A DNA stretch of 64,000 nt from assembly GCA_041178405.1 (NCBI GenBank), contig JBEGVK010000055.1, forward strand, positions 1 to 64,000, given 5' to 3'. The notes under the pieces are model-generated. The model was not told the DNA's origin. It ran no database searches and saw only the letters and a list, made by a program, of their open reading frames with translations. Every line of letters begins with the position of its first letter. The stretch's first letter is position 1. This document shows positions 17,525 through 26,674 of the stretch, piece by piece. A program made the position numbers and the translations under genes. The DNA comes from UBA668 sp041178405. Lineage in GTDB: Bacteria > Actinomycetota > Acidimicrobiia > Acidimicrobiales > Ilumatobacteraceae.

Positions 17525-18430
17525 CTACGAGCGCTTGCGGGCTGACTCGTGCCAGTTACGGATGGCCCTGGTCGTGATCCATCCGACGATCAGGAACATC
17601 ACGACGCCGAACACCGACGCAACGATGGTCCCGGCGAACATCTCCGGCCGCTCCGACGCCTTCTGCTGGCGCGTGCGGATGTAGTAGCCGATGCCCTTGT
17701 CGCCCTTGACGAAGAAGAAGTCGGCGACGATTGATCCGATGACGGCGCCGCCTGAGGCGATGCGCACGCCGGTCATCATGGCGGGGAGAGCGCTCGGCAG
17801 TTCGAGCTTCCAGAGCCGGGTCATGCGGCTCACGCTGTTGAGCGTGAAGAGGTCGTGGTAGAGGTGATCCGTCGACTGGAGGCCGAATAGCGTGTTGGTG
17901 ATCACCGGGAAGATGGCAATGAGAATCGTCACCACGAGCCGAACGCCGAGTTCCTCGCCGAACAGCTGGGTGAGCAGTGGGGTGATGGCGAGGATGGGCA
18001 CCGTCTGCAGCACGACGGCGTAGGGGAAGAACGCTCGCTCGAGCCCCTTCGAGAGATTCATGACGACGGCGAACAGGGTTCCCATGATCACGGCAATCGC
18101 CAGTCCGAGCAGGGTGACCTTCACGGTCGGCCACATGTACCCGAGGATCGGCCGGAGCCCATTGACGGCGTCGGTGATCGGCAGGAAGCCGTCGGTGACC
18201 ACTTCGTGTGGGAACGGCAGCGCATTGCGGCGCTGCGTGTCGTTGTCGAAGTTGAAGGCGCTGTACAGGTACCAGGCGCCGATGAACGCAACGAAGGTGA
18301 TGATCGGCGGGATCAGGGTCGCGATCCGCGACTCGCCTCGCTCGCTTCCGTGCGCGACTGCCGGCGCTGGGGCGGCGTCGAGATCGTCGAGTCCGTCCGG
18401 CATGCGGGTGGCCTCGTGCAGCGCGGTCAT
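17525..18430 (-). CDS. ABC transporter permease (SsuC/ThiX type)
   Basis: This 301-residue membrane protein has about six helices and the EAA-type cytoplasmic loop, seen as KLELPSALPAMMTGVRIASG. It has an ~45-residue hydrophilic N-terminal extension rich in Asp and Pro. ATG 18430 overlaps the end of the ATPase gene by 4 bp, so the transporter core is translated as a unit. Confidence 0.88.
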   Translation of the reverse strand: MTALHEATRMPDGLDDLDAAPAPAVAHGSERGESRIATLIPPIITFVAFIGAWYLYSAFNFDNDTQRRNALPFPHEVVTDGFLPITDAVNGLRPILGYMWPTVKVTLLGLAIAVIMGTLFAVVMNLSKGLERAFFPYAVVLQTVPILAITPLLTQLFGEELGVRLVVTILIAIFPVITNTLFGLQSTDHLYHDLFTLNSVSRMTRLWKLELPSALPAMMTGVRIASGGAVIGSIVADFFFVKGDKGIGYYIRTRQQKASERPEMFAGTIVASVFGVVMFLIVGWITTRAIRNWHESARKRS

Positions 18431-19212
18431 GAGTGTGCATCCTTCAGATCGGCGCTGATCTTGCCGCAGAGTTCTGCGAACTCTGCCTCGTAGCGCAGGT
18501 CGTGCCGGCGGGGGAATGGGAACGGCACGGCGTAGTCGCCGATGATCCGTCCTGGCCGCGCCGACATCACGATGACCCTCGTCGACAGGTACACCGCCTC
18601 CTGGATGCTGTGGGTGATGAACAGGCCCGCAAATCGCTCGGTCTGGAACAGGCTGAGCAGTTCGTCGTTGAGGCGCTCGCGCGTGATCTCGTCGAGCGCT
18701 CCGAATGGCTCGTCGAACAGGAAGACCTTGGGACGCAGCACGAGCGACCGCGCCAGTGAGCAGCGCATCTTCATGCCACCCGAGAGCTGCTTGGGATACT
18801 TGTTCTCGTGACCGACCAGGTTGACGAGCTCGATGGCCTGCTGTGCCGCTGTGGCTCGCTCGTCCTTGCCCATGCCCTGCAGCTCGGCATTGAGCTCGAC
18901 ATTGCGGCGCACGGTGCGCCACGGAAGGAGCGTGGGATCCTGGAAGACGTAGCCGATGCTCGATCGGTCGACGTCGCACGTGCCGCCGGTGTGGGGCTGC
19001 AGCCCGGACGCGATGCGCAGCAGCGTGCTCTTGCCGCACCCTGAGGGGCCGACGACGGTGACGAACTCACCGGAGCGCACGTCGAAGCTCACGTTGTCGA
19101 CGGCGTGCGTGCCGTCGGGGAACACCATCGACAGGCCGCGGAAGCTCAGCAGGGCCCCGCTGGCCGGCGGTGAACCGGTACCGCTCGGCGAACTGACCGT
19201 CGACGTCATCAT
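18427..19212 (-). CDS. ABC transporter ATP-binding protein (nitrate/taurine/SsuB type)
   Basis: The 261-residue ATPase has Walker A GPSGCGKST, a Q-loop at FQDPTLLPW, signature LSGGM, Walker B VFLFDEP and the switch His in FITHSI. A ~30-residue Ser/Pro-rich extension precedes the domain. ATG 19212 lies 8 nt after TATGGT (19226-19221); ATG 19209 is equally close to the overlapping GGGGGA. The 146-bp upstream gap holds this promoter and nothing else I recognise. Confidence 0.88.
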   Translation of the reverse strand: MMTSTVSSPSGTGSPPASGALLSFRGLSMVFPDGTHAVDNVSFDVRSGEFVTVVGPSGCGKSTLLRIASGLQPHTGGTCDVDRSSIGYVFQDPTLLPWRTVRRNVELNAELQGMGKDERATAAQQAIELVNLVGHENKYPKQLSGGMKMRCSLARSLVLRPKVFLFDEPFGALDEITRERLNDELLSLFQTERFAGLFITHSIQEAVYLSTRVIVMSARPGRIIGDYAVPFPFPRRHDLRYEAEFAELCGKISADLKDAHS

Positions 19213-19358
19213 TCCCCCTGACCATACGACACCGCCGTGGTGGCGCTGTGCCTTCCCCATGTCTGCTGCGTGAACTTTTTGTCCGATCGGCCGGGTCCTG
19301 CAGGCACGTCAGCGACTACCAGAACCTAGCCGCGCCGTGGGGGCCGCGAGTGCCGCCG

Positions 19359-20564
19359 TCATGGGCCCGTGGGCGGCACGAGCACTCCCGCCCTGATGAC
19401 AGTCCGCCGAGTCGGCGCCTCGGCGATCGCCTGGCGGATCGTGCGGGCTGGCAGGGCGACAAGGTCGGCAGCATCGCCCGGCGACGTGCCGGCCGGGCGG
19501 AGGCGCATCGCCCTGCGTACGCAGTTCGACACGGCGGAGAACGCGTCGTCGGGCAGTTGGTGCGCTGCCATGACCATCAGCGCCGCAGTCTCGAGGCAGT
19601 CACCACGACCCATCGGATTGAACGGGTCCTGCAAGTTGTCCCAGCCTGCCGCCACGTTCACCCCGCCCGACCGGAGCACTGACACCGGCGCGATTGCCCG
19701 GGGTACCGCGTGCGGGTGCTCACGACCCTGCAGGTAGAGGTTCGACGACGGCAGTGCAACCACGTTGACGTCAGCCTCGGCGAGCATCGCCGCGATCCGC
19801 TGCTGCGCTGCAACCGGCATCATCGACAGGCTGACGCAGTGACTGGCGGTGACACTCTCGCTGAATCCGGTCGCACGTACCCGCTCGGCGAGCAGCGCGA
19901 GCGTCGACCGATCAGGATCGGTGTGCTCGTCGGTGTGGAGATCGACGGGCACCCCGCAGTCGGCTGCGATCGCCAGGAACTCCTCGAGTGCCGATTCTGG
20001 CGACGGGTCGAGATGCGGGCACCCGCCGACCAGGTCGGCGCCGGCCGCGAGCGCGTCGCGGAGCCTGGAGCGCTGGTCGGCGCCCTCGGCCCCGCAGATC
20101 GGCCAGTCGGAGAGCGCCACGATCTCGATGTCGACGACGTCGCTGACCCGACGTCGGGCCTCGACGACGCCCTGCAGCGCAGCGAGGCCGTTGTCGTGCC
20201 GCACATCGACGTGCGTGCGGATGTGCGTGGCGCCGTGCCGGGCAATGGTGCGGGCCGCCCGCTCGGCACGATCAGCGGTGCCGTCGACAGTGATGAGATG
20301 GGCGTGTCGCATGATGCCGTCGATTGCGCCCATCAGGTCGCCGGAGGGATTCGGCACCAGTTCCGACAGGTAGGCCTTGTCGAGGTGGGCGTGCGCTTCG
20401 GCCATGGCGGGCAGCAGGAGGTCGCCCCCGAGATCGTGGACGACGTCGCCCGCCGCCGGCGTCCCGCCGTGGGCCACGACCACGCCGTCGACGATGCGCA
20501 CTCCGCAGGTGGTGCCGTCGGCGAGCAGTGCATTGCTGAGGAAGAGAGGTGGAACGCCGTGCAT
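19359..20564 (-). CDS. Cytosine deaminase-like amidohydrolase
   Basis: The 401-residue product is an amidohydrolase-superfamily enzyme close to CodA/N-isopropylammelide hydrolase. It has the metal site AEAHAHLDKAY, then HTDEHTD, TASHCVSLS, and the late Asp in AAGWDNLQDPF. Such enzymes hydrolytically remove an amino group from a heterocycle. ATG 20564 is chosen over 20588 because TACCCT lies 6 nt upstream. It sits between the importer genes and the gamma-glutamyltransferase-like gene, supporting a role in using an imported ring compound. Confidence 0.83.
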   Translation of the reverse strand: MHGVPPLFLSNALLADGTTCGVRIVDGVVVAHGGTPAAGDVVHDLGGDLLLPAMAEAHAHLDKAYLSELVPNPSGDLMGAIDGIMRHAHLITVDGTADRAERAARTIARHGATHIRTHVDVRHDNGLAALQGVVEARRRVSDVVDIEIVALSDWPICGAEGADQRSRLRDALAAGADLVGGCPHLDPSPESALEEFLAIAADCGVPVDLHTDEHTDPDRSTLALLAERVRATGFSESVTASHCVSLSMMPVAAQQRIAAMLAEADVNVVALPSSNLYLQGREHPHAVPRAIAPVSVLRSGGVNVAAGWDNLQDPFNPMGRGDCLETAALMVMAAHQLPDDAFSAVSNCVRRAMRLRPAGTSPGDAADLVALPARTIRQAIAEAPTRRTVIRAGVLVPPTGP

Positions 20565-20632
20565 GGTGCGAGGGTAGAGGCTCGGCATCACTCGCCCCGA
20601 CGGGCGTCGCGACCACCGTCGAGAGCGATGCC

Positions 20633-22216
20633 TCAGGAGCCGCCAGCGAGCGCCACGCGAGCTCGAGGATCGGCAGCGCCGGCCCAGAAGCCCTCGCTGT
20701 CGCGGACGATCACGTGCGCGTGTCCGAACTCGTCGTCGTAGGCGGGACGGGTCTCGACGCGATGGCCTCGGGCGGCGAGTGCAGCCGCCCAGTCGCCGGG
20801 CGCGTGTCCCTCGACCGTCAGCGTGGGACCCTGGTGCGAGGTCCATGTGTCGAATCCGGTCACGGGGCCCTGCAAGGCCCACCGGCCGGCGTAGACCGCC
20901 TCGGCAGGAGAGCTCCCGTGCACGAAGAGGCGTGTGAGGATCTGCAGCAGGATCTGCGGCTGGGCGTCGCCGCCCATGGTGCCGAGCACCGCCGCAAGGT
21001 TGCCGTCATGCGTGGCGAGCAGCGGCGACAGCGTGTGCGGCGGCCGTGCACCAGGTCGGATCTCGGCAGGGTGCCCCTCGTCGATCGAGAACCCGAGACC
21101 GCGGTTGTGCAGGTTGATGCCGGTGGTCGGCTCGACGAGGTGCGAGCCGAATCCGGCCGCGTTCGACTGGATGAGCGAGACGCCGTTGCCGGCGTCGTCG
21201 ACGGTGCACAGGTAGGTGGTGTCGCCGGGTGCCGTCGCAGTGCCCAGCGTCGACGCTGACTCGCCGACGAGATGCCGACGGCTCGAGATGGCGTCGAGCA
21301 GCGACCTGCCGTCGGCGCCCTCGTGCAGGACCGCTGGCCGGTCGAAGCCGGCGGCTTTCGCCGACTCGACGAGCAGGTGCGCCCATCGCTCGTCGTCGGG
21401 GTCTCCTGGCAAAGTGCCCTCTGCTGCGAGCAGCTCGGCGAGGAGTGCGCCGCCCAGGGCCAGATAGCCCTGCGAATTCGGCGGCACGGTGTGCAGGCGC
21501 ACGCCGAGCACGTCGACGGCGAGCGACTCGACCCAGTCGACGCCCGGCGACGCAAGATCGGCCTCGCCGAACCACCCGTCTCCCATCCTGCGTAGGCCTG
21601 TGCCGAAGTCGCCGAGGTAGAAGGCATCACGCCCGCCTGATGCCACGGCGCGGAGCGCCGCGGCAACGCCGGGCCGCCGTACCCGGGCGCCGGGCCGGAG
21701 TGCTTGGGAGGCGACTTCAGTGAGTGCGCTCCGAGATGCTGCGTCCAGCGATGCAACGGCGCCGACCAGCAGCGGGCTCGCTGGAAAGCCATGCTCGGCG
21801 AGGTCGACTGCTGGTTGGAAGAGCTCGTCGAGGGGAAGCCGAGCGAATCGACGGTGCAGCGCCACCCAGCCGTCGACGCACCCGGGAACCGTGACCGACC
21901 TGATGTCGTGTCGGAACGGCATGTGCCTGCGGCCGCCGGCTCGCAGTGACGCAGCCGATGCGCCTGAGCCGGCTCGTCCGCTGGCGTTGAGGCAGTGCAC
22001 GTCTCCGTCGATGTGCACGATCGCAAAGAGGTCGCCGCCCATGCCGCACAGGTGCGGTCCAGTGACGGCGAGCGCAGCATTGGCGGCGATCGCCGCATCC
22101 ACCGCATTGCCGCCGAGCGCCAGTGCGCGAAGCCCAGCCTGCGTGGCGAGGCGATCGGCGCTGGCCACCATGTGCCGCAACGATCGGACAGTGTTGAACG
22201 GCGGACTCAGTGCCAC
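20633..22216 (-). CDS. Gamma-glutamyltransferase-family Ntn hydrolase
   Basis: The 527-residue product has the family's N-terminal GGNAVDAAIAANAAL, GPHLCGMGGDLF and PNSQGYLAL. The expected autocleavage/nucleophile Thr is at about residue 333 in DTTYLCTVDDAGNGVS. It has no signal peptide, unlike most transpeptidases, so it may be a cytoplasmic gamma-glutamyl or acyl hydrolase. GTG 22216 overlaps the upstream phosphodiesterase stop by 10 nt, so expression is probably coupled. The substrate is unknown. Confidence 0.82.
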   Translation of the reverse strand: MALSPPFNTVRSLRHMVASADRLATQAGLRALALGGNAVDAAIAANAALAVTGPHLCGMGGDLFAIVHIDGDVHCLNASGRAGSGASAASLRAGGRRHMPFRHDIRSVTVPGCVDGWVALHRRFARLPLDELFQPAVDLAEHGFPASPLLVGAVASLDAASRSALTEVASQALRPGARVRRPGVAAALRAVASGGRDAFYLGDFGTGLRRMGDGWFGEADLASPGVDWVESLAVDVLGVRLHTVPPNSQGYLALGGALLAELLAAEGTLPGDPDDERWAHLLVESAKAAGFDRPAVLHEGADGRSLLDAISSRRHLVGESASTLGTATAPGDTTYLCTVDDAGNGVSLIQSNAAGFGSHLVEPTTGINLHNRGLGFSIDEGHPAEIRPGARPPHTLSPLLATHDGNLAAVLGTMGGDAQPQILLQILTRLFVHGSSPAEAVYAGRWALQGPVTGFDTWTSHQGPTLTVEGHAPGDWAAALAARGHRVETRPAYDDEFGHAHVIVRDSEGFWAGAADPRARVALAGGS

Positions 22217-22965
22217 TCGCCACGCTCCTCGAGCACAGCGCGGAGCACCGCAGGCTTGTCGGTCATCAGCCCGTCGACGCCGAGGTCGAGCAGTCGGCGC
22301 ATCTCGTCGGCGTCGTCGATCGTCCAGACGTGGACCTGGAGGCCGCGCCCATGCGCACGGTCGACGAAGCGCCGGTCGACGACCGTCACCGGCCCTTGCC
22401 TGACCGGCACCTGGGCGGCGTGCGCCCCTCTGTTGAGCCCATGGCCCGGCAGGCCGATGCGCAGCGACACGACGCCCAACGGACCGAGTGAGGTGCACAG
22501 CCCGCCGTCGAATGCCGCACGGAGCCGGCGCAGCCGGCGGTCGTCGAACGCTCCGACTGCGACGCGCTGCACCGCAGCACAGCGACGCAATGTCGATGCG
22601 AGCGCGTCAACGGCAGCGTCCGACTTGCAGTCGATGTTCACTCGCAGGTCGGGCCACGCGCCGAGGAGGTCTTCGAGCAGCGGGATCGGGGCCACACCGT
22701 TGACCCGCGCGTGCTGCACCTCACTCCACGGCATCGAGCTGATGCGCCGCGGGATGCCGCACGTGCGGGTGAGGTCGTCATCATGGAACGCCACGAGGAC
22801 GCCATCCGCCGTGACATGGACGTCGGTCTCGACGTAGCGGTATCCGAGACCAACCGCATACTCGAAGGCGGTCATCGTGTTCTCCGGGGCGTCGCTTGCC
22901 CCACCACGGTGGGCCCAGGCGATTGGCCCATGCCATTCCAGATAGGGGTGAGGAGCGGCTGGCAT
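22207..22965 (-). CDS. Glycerophosphodiester phosphodiesterase family protein
   Basis: This 252-residue TIM-barrel enzyme hydrolyses glycerophosphodiesters to glycerol-3-phosphate and an alcohol. The catalytic AHRGGASDAPENTMTAF, the metal-binding ETDVHVTADGVLVAFHDD and the final VWTIDD and GVDGLMTDKP segments are all present. No signal peptide is seen. GGAGG lies just before ATG 22965. The 22-nt gap to the divergent aldehyde dehydrogenase start carries both promoters. Confidence 0.87.
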   Translation of the reverse strand: MPAAPHPYLEWHGPIAWAHRGGASDAPENTMTAFEYAVGLGYRYVETDVHVTADGVLVAFHDDDLTRTCGIPRRISSMPWSEVQHARVNGVAPIPLLEDLLGAWPDLRVNIDCKSDAAVDALASTLRRCAAVQRVAVGAFDDRRLRRLRAAFDGGLCTSLGPLGVVSLRIGLPGHGLNRGAHAAQVPVRQGPVTVVDRRFVDRAHGRGLQVHVWTIDDADEMRRLLDLGVDGLMTDKPAVLRAVLEERGEWH

Positions 22966-22987
22966 TGCCTCCAGTATCGTCGGCGGC
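22966..22987. promoter_or_regulatory. Compact divergent promoter (GDPD / aldehyde dehydrogenase)
   Basis: Only 22 nt separate the two start codons. TATCGT (22975-22980) stands 7 nt before ATG 22988. On the minus strand GATACT overlaps the same bases, 7 nt before ATG 22965. The two -10 elements occupy the same DNA, so the promoters should compete. Confidence 0.5.
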
Positions 22988-24379
22988 ATGGCATCGAGTG
23001 AACCGTCAGCGTCCATCGTCGTGCGGTCGCCGTATGACGGCTCAGTGATCGGCGAGGTGCCGTCGATGACCGCCGGCGATGTCGAGCGTGCTGTCAGCAC
23101 TGCGCGGCAGGCGCTGGGCGTGCCGCTGCCGCTGTGGAGGCGGGCCGAGATCCTCGATCGTGCCGCTGCGCGCCTCGCCGAGCGGCGCGAGGAGTTCGCG
23201 CAGATCATCGCCCGCGAGGCCGCAAAGCCGATCAAGACGGCGCGGGTCGAGGCCGAGCGGGCCGTCGGCACGTTCCAGTTCTCGGCTGCCGAGGCCCGAA
23301 AGCTCGGCGGAGAGATGATCCCCCTCGATGCCATCCCTGCTGGCGAGGGCAAGATCGGGTTCACGCTGCGCGTCCCCATCGGGGTCGTGGGCGCGATCGC
23401 GCCGTTCAATTTCCCGCTCAACCTCGTCGCACACAAACTCGGGCCTGCCATCGCTGCTGGATGCCCGGTAGTGCTGAAGCCGGCATCGCAGACGCCCTTC
23501 AGTTCGCTGGCGCTCGCGTCGATGCTGGTCGACGAGTGCGGACTTCCAGCCGAGTACCTGCAGGTGGTCACAGGGAGCGGCAGCGTCGTCGGCAACGCAC
23601 TCGTCGACCATCCCGATGTCGCGCTCATCACCTTCACCGGATCGCCAGAGGTGGGGTGGGACATCAGGGCCCGTGCCCCGCGCAAGCGCGTTGGCCTCGA
23701 ACTCGGCAACAACGCCCCGGTCATCATCGAGCCCGACGGCGACTGGAGGACGGCGGCGGCGAAGATCAAGATCGCCGGGTTCAGCCATGCAGGGCAGAGT
23801 TGCATCAGCACACAGCGGGTGCTGGTGCACTCGTCGATTGCCGAGATGTTCACTGCCGAGCTCGTCCGCCATGTCGAGTCCCTCGTCGTCGGCGACCCGC
23901 TCGACGAGTCGACTGACGTCTCGGCGCTCATCTCGCGCAGCGAGACCGAGCGCGTCCAGGAGTGGATCGACGAGGCTCGTGCCGCCGGCGCCGTGATCGC
24001 CGCTGGCGGCGGGCCCGGTGCCGACGGGGTGCTGCGGCCCACGGTCATCACGCACGCGACGCCCGACATGAAGGTGTGCGCCCTCGAGGTGTTCGGCCCG
24101 GTCGTCGCAATCCAGGCGTACGACGACCTCGACAGTGCCATCGCGCTCGCCAACGACACCCGCTACGGCCTGCAGGCCGCCGTGTTCACCAGCAACATCG
24201 CGACGGCGATGAAGGCGGTCCGGTCGCTCGACTTCGGCGGGGTGCTCGTCAACGAGGTCCCCACGTGGCGAGCCGATCAGCAGCCGTATGGCGGCCTGCG
24301 CGACAGCGGCAACACACGCGAAGGCCCGGCATTCAGCATCAAGGAGATGACCGAGATCCGGATGGTCGTCATCTCCTGA
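22988..24379 (+). CDS. Aldehyde dehydrogenase family protein
   Basis: The 463-residue NAD(P)-dependent enzyme has the NFP segment (PFNFPLNL, Asn141), the cofactor motif FTGSPEVG, general base Glu238 in LELGNNAP and the catalytic Cys272 in GQSCISTQR. This GQSC style is typical of glyceraldehyde-, lactaldehyde- or succinate-semialdehyde-type members. The substrate is unknown. A hairpin directly after the stop separates it from the convergent acyl-CoA synthetase. Confidence 0.9.
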   Translation: MASSEPSASIVVRSPYDGSVIGEVPSMTAGDVERAVSTARQALGVPLPLWRRAEILDRAAARLAERREEFAQIIAREAAKPIKTARVEAERAVGTFQFSAAEARKLGGEMIPLDAIPAGEGKIGFTLRVPIGVVGAIAPFNFPLNLVAHKLGPAIAAGCPVVLKPASQTPFSSLALASMLVDECGLPAEYLQVVTGSGSVVGNALVDHPDVALITFTGSPEVGWDIRARAPRKRVGLELGNNAPVIIEPDGDWRTAAAKIKIAGFSHAGQSCISTQRVLVHSSIAEMFTAELVRHVESLVVGDPLDESTDVSALISRSETERVQEWIDEARAAGAVIAAGGGPGADGVLRPTVITHATPDMKVCALEVFGPVVAIQAYDDLDSAIALANDTRYGLQAAVFTSNIATAMKAVRSLDFGGVLVNEVPTWRADQQPYGGLRDSGNTREGPAFSIKEMTEIRMVVIS

Positions 24380-24408
24380 CCGGCCGTTGGGCAGCGCCCG
24401 TCGGCCGG
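24380..24408. terminator. Bidirectional terminator hairpin
   Basis: CCGGCCG/CGGCCGG (7 bp) encloses a 2-nt internal loop and GGGC/GCCC with an AGC loop. It fills the 39-bp gap between two convergent stop codons. Confidence 0.65.
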
Positions 24409-24418
24409 GATCGGCGTG

Positions 24419-25975
24419 CTAGATGGTGCGCCCGCTCGACGCCCAGTACTCGTCCTTCAGGAGTCGCTTGTAGAGCTTGCCGGTCGGGTGTCGCGGCAGC
24501 TCGACGCGGAAGTCGACGCTGCGAGGGCACTTCACGTCGGCGAGGTGGCTGCGGCAGTAGGCGATGAGCTCGGCGGCGAGGGCGGCCGCCTCGTCCGGCG
24601 ACTCCGGCATCGCCACCGGCTGCACGACGGCCTTCACCTCCTCGCCGAACTCGTCGTTGGGCACCCCGAACACGGCTACGTCGATCACCTTCGGATGGGA
24701 GACCAGGATGTTCTCAGCCTCCTGCGGGTACACGTTCACGCCTCCGGTGATGATCATGTAGGCCTTCCTGTCGGTGAGGAAGAGGAAGTTGTCGTCGGTG
24801 AGGTAGCCGACGTCGCCGAGCGTGCTCCAGGGCTGGCTGGGGTGCCGTGAGCCTCGCGTCTTCGCGGGGTCGTTGTGGTACTCGAACTGCGCCCCGCCCT
24901 CGAAGTAGATGGTGCCGCTCTCCCCGCGGGCGACCTCTTCGCCGTCGTCGCCACAGACTCTGACGGTGCATCCGATCGGCGTGCCGACCGTTCCGGGGTG
25001 AGCGAGCCACATATCGCTGTTGCAGTACACGAATCCATTGCCCTCGGTGCCCGCGTAGTACTCGTGGATCTTCGGTCCGAACCACTCGATCATCTGCTGC
25101 TTCACCTGCACGGGACATGGCGCCGCAGCATGGATGACGCACTCGAGGCTCGTCACGTCGTGCCGCTCGCGCTCCGACGGGTCGAGCTTCAGCATCCGCA
25201 CGAACATCGTCGGCACCACCTGCGAATGCGTCACCCGATGGCGCTGCACTAACTCGAGGTAGTGCGAGGGTTCGAAGTGCTCCATTGCCACGACAGTGGC
25301 CCCAAGCTGGGTCATCGCGAGGCAGAACCGAAGAGGAGCCGCGTGGTAGAAGGGCGCCGGCGAGAGATAGACGCTGTCGGCGCTGGCGGCGAAGAGCATC
25401 TGCAGGAGCGGCATCACCCCGCTCGGCGTCGACTCGAGCGGACGAGCCTCGAACGACCGCGTGACTCCCTTGGGCTGTCCTGTGGTGCCAGACGAGTACA
25501 GCATGTCCATGCCGGCGACACGCTCGCCGGGGAGCGGCGTGGATGGCTGTGCTCCCACCGCTGCCTCGTAGGACTCGTGGCCTGACACGACTCCGTCGAG
25601 CATCAGCCGGAGGCCGACTCCCGGTGTCGCGGCAGCAATCTCGGACGCCTGCTCGGCCTTGTGCGCCGAGGTGATGAACACCTTCGCTGCACAGTCATTG
25701 ACGATGTACGCGAGCTCGGCACTCGTCAGCCTGCTCGATGCGCAGGTGTAGACGGCACCGGCGTAGTGGCACCCCCAGACCACCTCCAGGTAGCGGTCGT
25801 GATTCTCCATGCAGATGGCCACATGGTCGCCCGGCTGCACGCCCGCAGCGCGCAGCAAATGGCTGAGTCTGTTCGCTGCTGCATCGAGCTCGGCGAATGT
25901 CTGGGTGAATCCGCTGCCGCCCATGATGAGTGCGGGCTTGTCGGCACTGGTGTCGAGATGCGCTCCGGGGAACAT
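24419..25975 (-). CDS. AMP-dependent acyl-CoA synthetase/ligase
   Basis: The 518-residue adenylate-forming enzyme activates a carboxylic acid with ATP and couples it to CoA. It carries the P-loop YSSGTTGQPKGV, the A5-type EYYAGTEG, GDVGYLTDD, and near the end the catalytic-lysine region HPTGKLYKR. ATG 25975 follows TACCGT by 6 nt on the minus strand. Nearby acyl-CoA dehydrogenase and enoyl-CoA hydratase genes suggest fatty- or aromatic-acid catabolism, although they are not in one operon. Confidence 0.88.
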   Translation of the reverse strand: MFPGAHLDTSADKPALIMGGSGFTQTFAELDAAANRLSHLLRAAGVQPGDHVAICMENHDRYLEVVWGCHYAGAVYTCASSRLTSAELAYIVNDCAAKVFITSAHKAEQASEIAAATPGVGLRLMLDGVVSGHESYEAAVGAQPSTPLPGERVAGMDMLYSSGTTGQPKGVTRSFEARPLESTPSGVMPLLQMLFAASADSVYLSPAPFYHAAPLRFCLAMTQLGATVVAMEHFEPSHYLELVQRHRVTHSQVVPTMFVRMLKLDPSERERHDVTSLECVIHAAAPCPVQVKQQMIEWFGPKIHEYYAGTEGNGFVYCNSDMWLAHPGTVGTPIGCTVRVCGDDGEEVARGESGTIYFEGGAQFEYHNDPAKTRGSRHPSQPWSTLGDVGYLTDDNFLFLTDRKAYMIITGGVNVYPQEAENILVSHPKVIDVAVFGVPNDEFGEEVKAVVQPVAMPESPDEAAALAAELIAYCRSHLADVKCPRSVDFRVELPRHPTGKLYKRLLKDEYWASSGRTI

Positions 25976-26007
25976 GGCCGGACGGTATCGCACGGTACCT
26001 TCGCCCC
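25976..26007. promoter_or_regulatory. Divergent leaderless promoters (acyl-CoA synthetase / SirB1-like)
   Basis: A 32-nt gap holds TACCGT on the minus strand (25987-25982, 6 nt before ATG 25975) and TACCTT on the plus strand (25996-26001, 6 nt before ATG 26008). Neither gene has a Shine-Dalgarno sequence. Confidence 0.55.
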
Positions 26008-26673
26008 ATGGAACTGGCCGATCGGTTTGCCGTCGAGCTCCGTGCCGAGGGCGGAGCGCAGCGGCTCGACGTGCTGGCAGCACTGATCGGCGCCACGCTG
26101 GCCGGCTCCGCCAATGCGGTCGACGAGGCGCTTGGCACACTCGACGAACTCGCCGCATCCGTTGAACCGACATTCCCGGGCGTGCTGGCGGCTCTCTTCG
26201 CCAGCGGTCGGCTCCGCGGCAACAGCGTCGACTATGCCGACCCGCGCAACTCGTACCTCCACGAGGTGCTTCGACGCGGTCTCGGCATCCCGATCACCCT
26301 CAGCGTCTGTGCGATCGAGGTGGGTCGCAGGATCGGGATCGTGGTCGACGGGGTGGGACTGCCCGGACATTTCATTGTGCGCTCGGGACCTCTCTATGCG
26401 GATCCCTTCAACGGCGGACGTACGTTCCGATCGGAGGCCGTGGAGGGCGAGTGGCAGCGGCAGGTGGGGCAGCGGCGCCACCTCGACCCCGCGATGCTGG
26501 CGGCCACGTCGCCGCGCTTGATCGCGTTGCGGATGCTGAACAATCTCCGCAACACGCTCGTGGCCGGGAGCGATCCGCTCGCGCTTGCCGGCCTCGTCCG
26601 GTTGCGCAGCGCGTTCCCGGAACTCGCCCACGAGGAGCGAGAGCACATTCGCTGGATGCGACACTGGAACTGA
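26008..26673 (+). CDS. SirB1/transglutaminase-like family protein
   Basis: The 221-residue product resembles the SirB1 N-terminal (transglutaminase-like core 2) domain. It has the block DPRNSYLHEVLRRGLGIPITL followed by VGLPGHFIVR and an ADPFNGG segment, and ends in the helix IALRMLNNLRN typical of this family. No tetratricopeptide part follows. Biochemical function of the family is not well established. The next gene begins 1 nt after its stop. Confidence 0.8.
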   Translation: MELADRFAVELRAEGGAQRLDVLAALIGATLAGSANAVDEALGTLDELAASVEPTFPGVLAALFASGRLRGNSVDYADPRNSYLHEVLRRGLGIPITLSVCAIEVGRRIGIVVDGVGLPGHFIVRSGPLYADPFNGGRTFRSEAVEGEWQRQVGQRRHLDPAMLAATSPRLIALRMLNNLRNTLVAGSDPLALAGLVRLRSAFPELAHEEREHIRWMRHWN

Positions 26674-26674
26674 C

